Below, one piece after another: positions 35,433-37,136 of a DNA stretch of 37,136 bases (position 1 is the first letter of the stretch; every line of letters begins with the position of its first letter). Location: NCBI GenBank assembly GCA_019694855.1, contig JAIBBD010000018.1, positions 1-37,136 of the forward strand. Reading direction: 5' to 3'. The position numbers and the translations under genes were made by a program. The stretch is from Dehalococcoidia bacterium. GTDB lineage: Bacteria; Chloroflexota; Dehalococcoidia; UBA2979. The notes beneath the pieces were generated by a model. That model searched no databases and had not been told where the DNA came from. It saw nothing but the letters and a program-made list of their open reading frames with translations.

Positions 35433-36224
35433 CTACCGCCCACGAAACCGAGGCTCGCGTCGTTCGAGGAAGGAGTTCACGCCCTCGGCGCCGTCCTCCG
35501 TGTTTCGGAGCTGGCCGATGTACGCGATGCTCATCTCCTGCACCCTCGTGAGGTCAGGATCCTCCACGGCGTACACGAGGCGCTTCGCGGCAGCGTTGCC
35601 GAGCGGCGCGCCTTCAGCGTAGGTGCGGGCGAGGGCGATGGCGCGCGCTTCGAGGTCGTCGCGAGGCACGACGTCGAGCACCAGGCCGAGCGCGAGCGCC
35701 TCGGCGGCGTCGACGCGGCGGGCGGAATAGATGAGGTCGAGCGCGCGCTGCCGGCCGAGCGCCTCCTGGAGGAAGTAGCTCAAGCCGTACTCCGGGACGA
35801 TGCCGCGCTTCATCTGCGCCACCTGGAAGACCGCGTCGTCCGCCGCCATGCGGACGTCGCAGGCCAGGGCGATCGAGAATCCACCGCCGAGGGCATACCC
35901 GTTCACAGCTCCCACCACGGGCACGTCGGCGTCACGGATGGCGCGGATCGACTCCAGCTCCGGATGGGAGCGGTGCCACGCGGGCGGCTCGGCGTTCGGG
36001 TCCCGCGGGGCGAAGTCGCCGCCTGCGCAGAACGCGCGGCCCGCCCCCGTGAGCACGACGGCGCGCACCTCGTAGTTGCCGGTGCGCAACGAGCCAAACC
36101 AGTCGTTCAACGCCTGGATGAGGCCCGGGTTAAGCGCGTTCAGCCGCTCAGGCCGGTTCATGCGGACGAGCGCGACACCGCCCTCGAGATGTTCGACCTG
36201 GAGCAGTTCGGACGGTTCGGTCAC
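35433..36224 (-). CDS. Enoyl-CoA hydratase/isomerase family protein
   Basis: 263 residues of the crotonase fold. The oxyanion-hole segments are present: GRAFCAGGDF (about 62-71) and NGYALGGGFS (108-117). The two glutamates that catalyse hydration in classical enoyl-CoA hydratases (rat Glu144 and Glu164) are replaced by Ser117 and Gln137. A Glu in IVPEYG (Glu145) occupies a position seen in other crotonase subgroups with PE-G sequences. CoA-ester binding is likely, but the reaction may be isomerisation, hydrolysis or another chemistry. The GTG at 36224 has GAGGAGG upstream. It lies 70 bp downstream of lysC on the same strand; a functional link is not evident. Confidence 0.88.
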   Translation of the reverse strand: MTEPSELLQVEHLEGGVALVRMNRPERLNALNPGLIQALNDWFGSLRTGNYEVRAVVLTGAGRAFCAGGDFAPRDPNAEPPAWHRSHPELESIRAIRDADVPVVGAVNGYALGGGFSIALACDVRMAADDAVFQVAQMKRGIVPEYGLSYFLQEALGRQRALDLIYSARRVDAAEALALGLVLDVVPRDDLEARAIALARTYAEGAPLGNAAAKRLVYAVEDPDLTRVQEMSIAYIGQLRNTEDGAEGVNSFLERREPRFRGR

Positions 36225-36294
36225 AGGCGTGCCTCCTCGGATGCGTCAATCGAGGACAGCCTACCGCCTCTCCCCGGCTTGGGGATGACCGGGC

Positions 36295-37136
36295 CTACTC
36301 CTTGTCGAGGTCGAACGCCGTATGGAGGGCGCGGACGGCCTCGGGGACCTGCTCGCCGCGGACGAGGCAGGTGATGCGAATGTCCGAGGTGGAGATCAGC
36401 TCGATGTTGATGCCGTGATCGAAGAGCGTGCGGAACATGACCGCCGCGTAGCCGGGCGCCGACGCCATGCCCGTTCCCACGATGGAGACCGTGCCGAGGT
36501 TCGGGTCGGAGACCACCTCGTTCGCGTTGAGGGAGGGAAGGAGCCCGTTCACCACCTCCAGGGCGCCGTCGAGGTCGCCCTTCGCCACGGTGAAGGTCAT
36601 GTCCGTGAGGCCCTCGACGCTCGCGTTCTGGACGATCGTGTCGACGGAGATGTGGGCGTCCGCGAGGGGCTCGAAGAGCTGGGCGGCGATGCCGGGGCGG
36701 TCGGGGACGCCTCGGACGGTGATCTTTCCCACCTGCGTCTGGTGCGCGATGCCGCGCACCTTGTTGGACTGCTCCATCGTGGTCTCCTTGTGGATCAGGG
36801 TGCCGGGCGCGGACTCGTCGAAGGTGCTGGCGACCAGGATCTCGACGCCGTACAGCGCGCCCACCTCGACGGCGCGGGGGTGCATCACGACGGCGCCGGT
36901 GGTCGCCAGCTCGAGCATCTCCTCGTAGCCGATGTCGCGCAGCGGGTGCGCGCCGGGGCAGATGCGCGGGTCGGCGGAGTAGACGCCGGCGACGTCCGTG
37001 TAGATCTCCGCGCGGTCGGACTTGAGGGCTGCAGCGAGGGCGACCGCGGTCGTGTCCGAGCCGCCGCGGCCGAAGGTCGTGATGTCGAGCTCCTCGGTGA
37101 TGCCCTGGAAGCCGGCGACGATTACCACTCGGCCGG
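36295..37136 (-). CDS. lysC: Aspartate kinase, 5' part outside the window
   Basis: The visible 280 residues are the C-terminal two thirds. Aspartate kinase phosphorylates aspartate, opening the lysine, threonine and methionine pathway. Seen are [19 protein letters not shown] (substrate and ATP binding), [13 protein letters not shown] (the family usually has TDVDGV) and MHPRAVE, then two ACT regulatory domains ([21 protein letters not shown] and [20 protein letters not shown], the latter with [16 protein letters not shown]). The ACT pair predicts feedback control by lysine and/or threonine. The N-terminal catalytic segment lies beyond the right edge. The stop is TAG at 36297-36295. Confidence 0.96.
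   Translation of the reverse strand, partial: GRVVIVAGFQGITEELDITTFGRGGSDTTAVALAAALKSDRAEIYTDVAGVYSADPRICPGAHPLRDIGYEEMLELATTGAVVMHPRAVEVGALYGVEILVASTFDESAPGTLIHKETTMEQSNKVRGIAHQTQVGKITVRGVPDRPGIAAQLFEPLADAHISVDTIVQNASVEGLTDMTFTVAKGDLDGALEVVNGLLPSLNANEVVSDPNLGTVSIVGTGMASAPGYAAVMFRTLFDHGINIELISTSDIRITCLVRGEQVPEAVRALHTAFDLDKE

Noticed and set aside
33839-35551. A 570-codon plus-strand open frame opposite dnaE
   Set aside because: Antisense to dnaE catalytic and PHP domains; no independent motif or ribosome binding site.

Overview
High-GC bacterial DNA (roughly two thirds G+C or more by eye), densely packed. No gene-free stretch exceeds 300 bases; the longest gaps are about 240 bp (after rho), 195 bp (before pyrG) and 170 bp (dnaK-dnaJ). 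I see no tRNA, rRNA, CRISPR array, insertion sequence or phage gene. The gene set, the Gram-positive-type order hrcA-grpE-dnaK-dnaJ-prmA-rsmE with a perfect CIRCE element, and several lipoproteins of Chloroflexota style suggest a Chloroflexota chromosome, possibly Dehalococcoidia-like. This is inference; no phylogenetic marker was tested.

Layout. (1) 1-6043: purA (3' end cut by the window edge), a divergent lipoprotein, an alpha/beta hydrolase overlapping a DUF402 gene, and a convergent minus-strand run of M16 peptidase, second alpha/beta hydrolase and CitE-like protein. (2) 6165-12014, plus strand: pyrG with an overlapping small membrane protein, a transaldolase-like aldolase, rho, then a LysM/M23 cell-wall protein behind an unusual leader. 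(3) 12111-13394, minus: a metallo-beta-lactamase-fold protein and an ECF-type sigma factor whose frame has no ATG, GTG or TTG start. (4) 13460-20064, plus: the HrcA/CIRCE heat-shock operon followed by the methyltransferases prmA and rsmE. (5) 20054-21082, minus: a Tat-type M23 lipoprotein, also without a canonical start. (6) 21187-31572: two convergent MoxR loci. The plus-strand one is moxR, DUF58 and a transglutaminase-fold membrane protein. The minus-strand one is moxR, DUF58, BatD-like, BatA-like VWA and a fused BatB/BatC-like VWA-TPR protein. Their last genes end 9 bp apart. (7) 31619-37136, minus: dnaE, an enoyl-CoA hydratase-family gene and the 3' part of lysC.

How the genes work together. 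The central block is a regulated chaperone unit: HrcA represses itself and the operon through CIRCE, GrpE and DnaJ serve DnaK, and PrmA and RsmE modify the ribosome. The MoxR clusters probably form two envelope-associated AAA+/von Willebrand assemblies. In one, the transglutaminase domain has lost all three catalytic residues. The most unusual observations are the two genes that appear to use CTG or ACG starts, the triple-substituted transglutaminase, the facing MoxR loci, the hairpin between dnaK and dnaJ, and the structured leader of the LysM/M23 gene.
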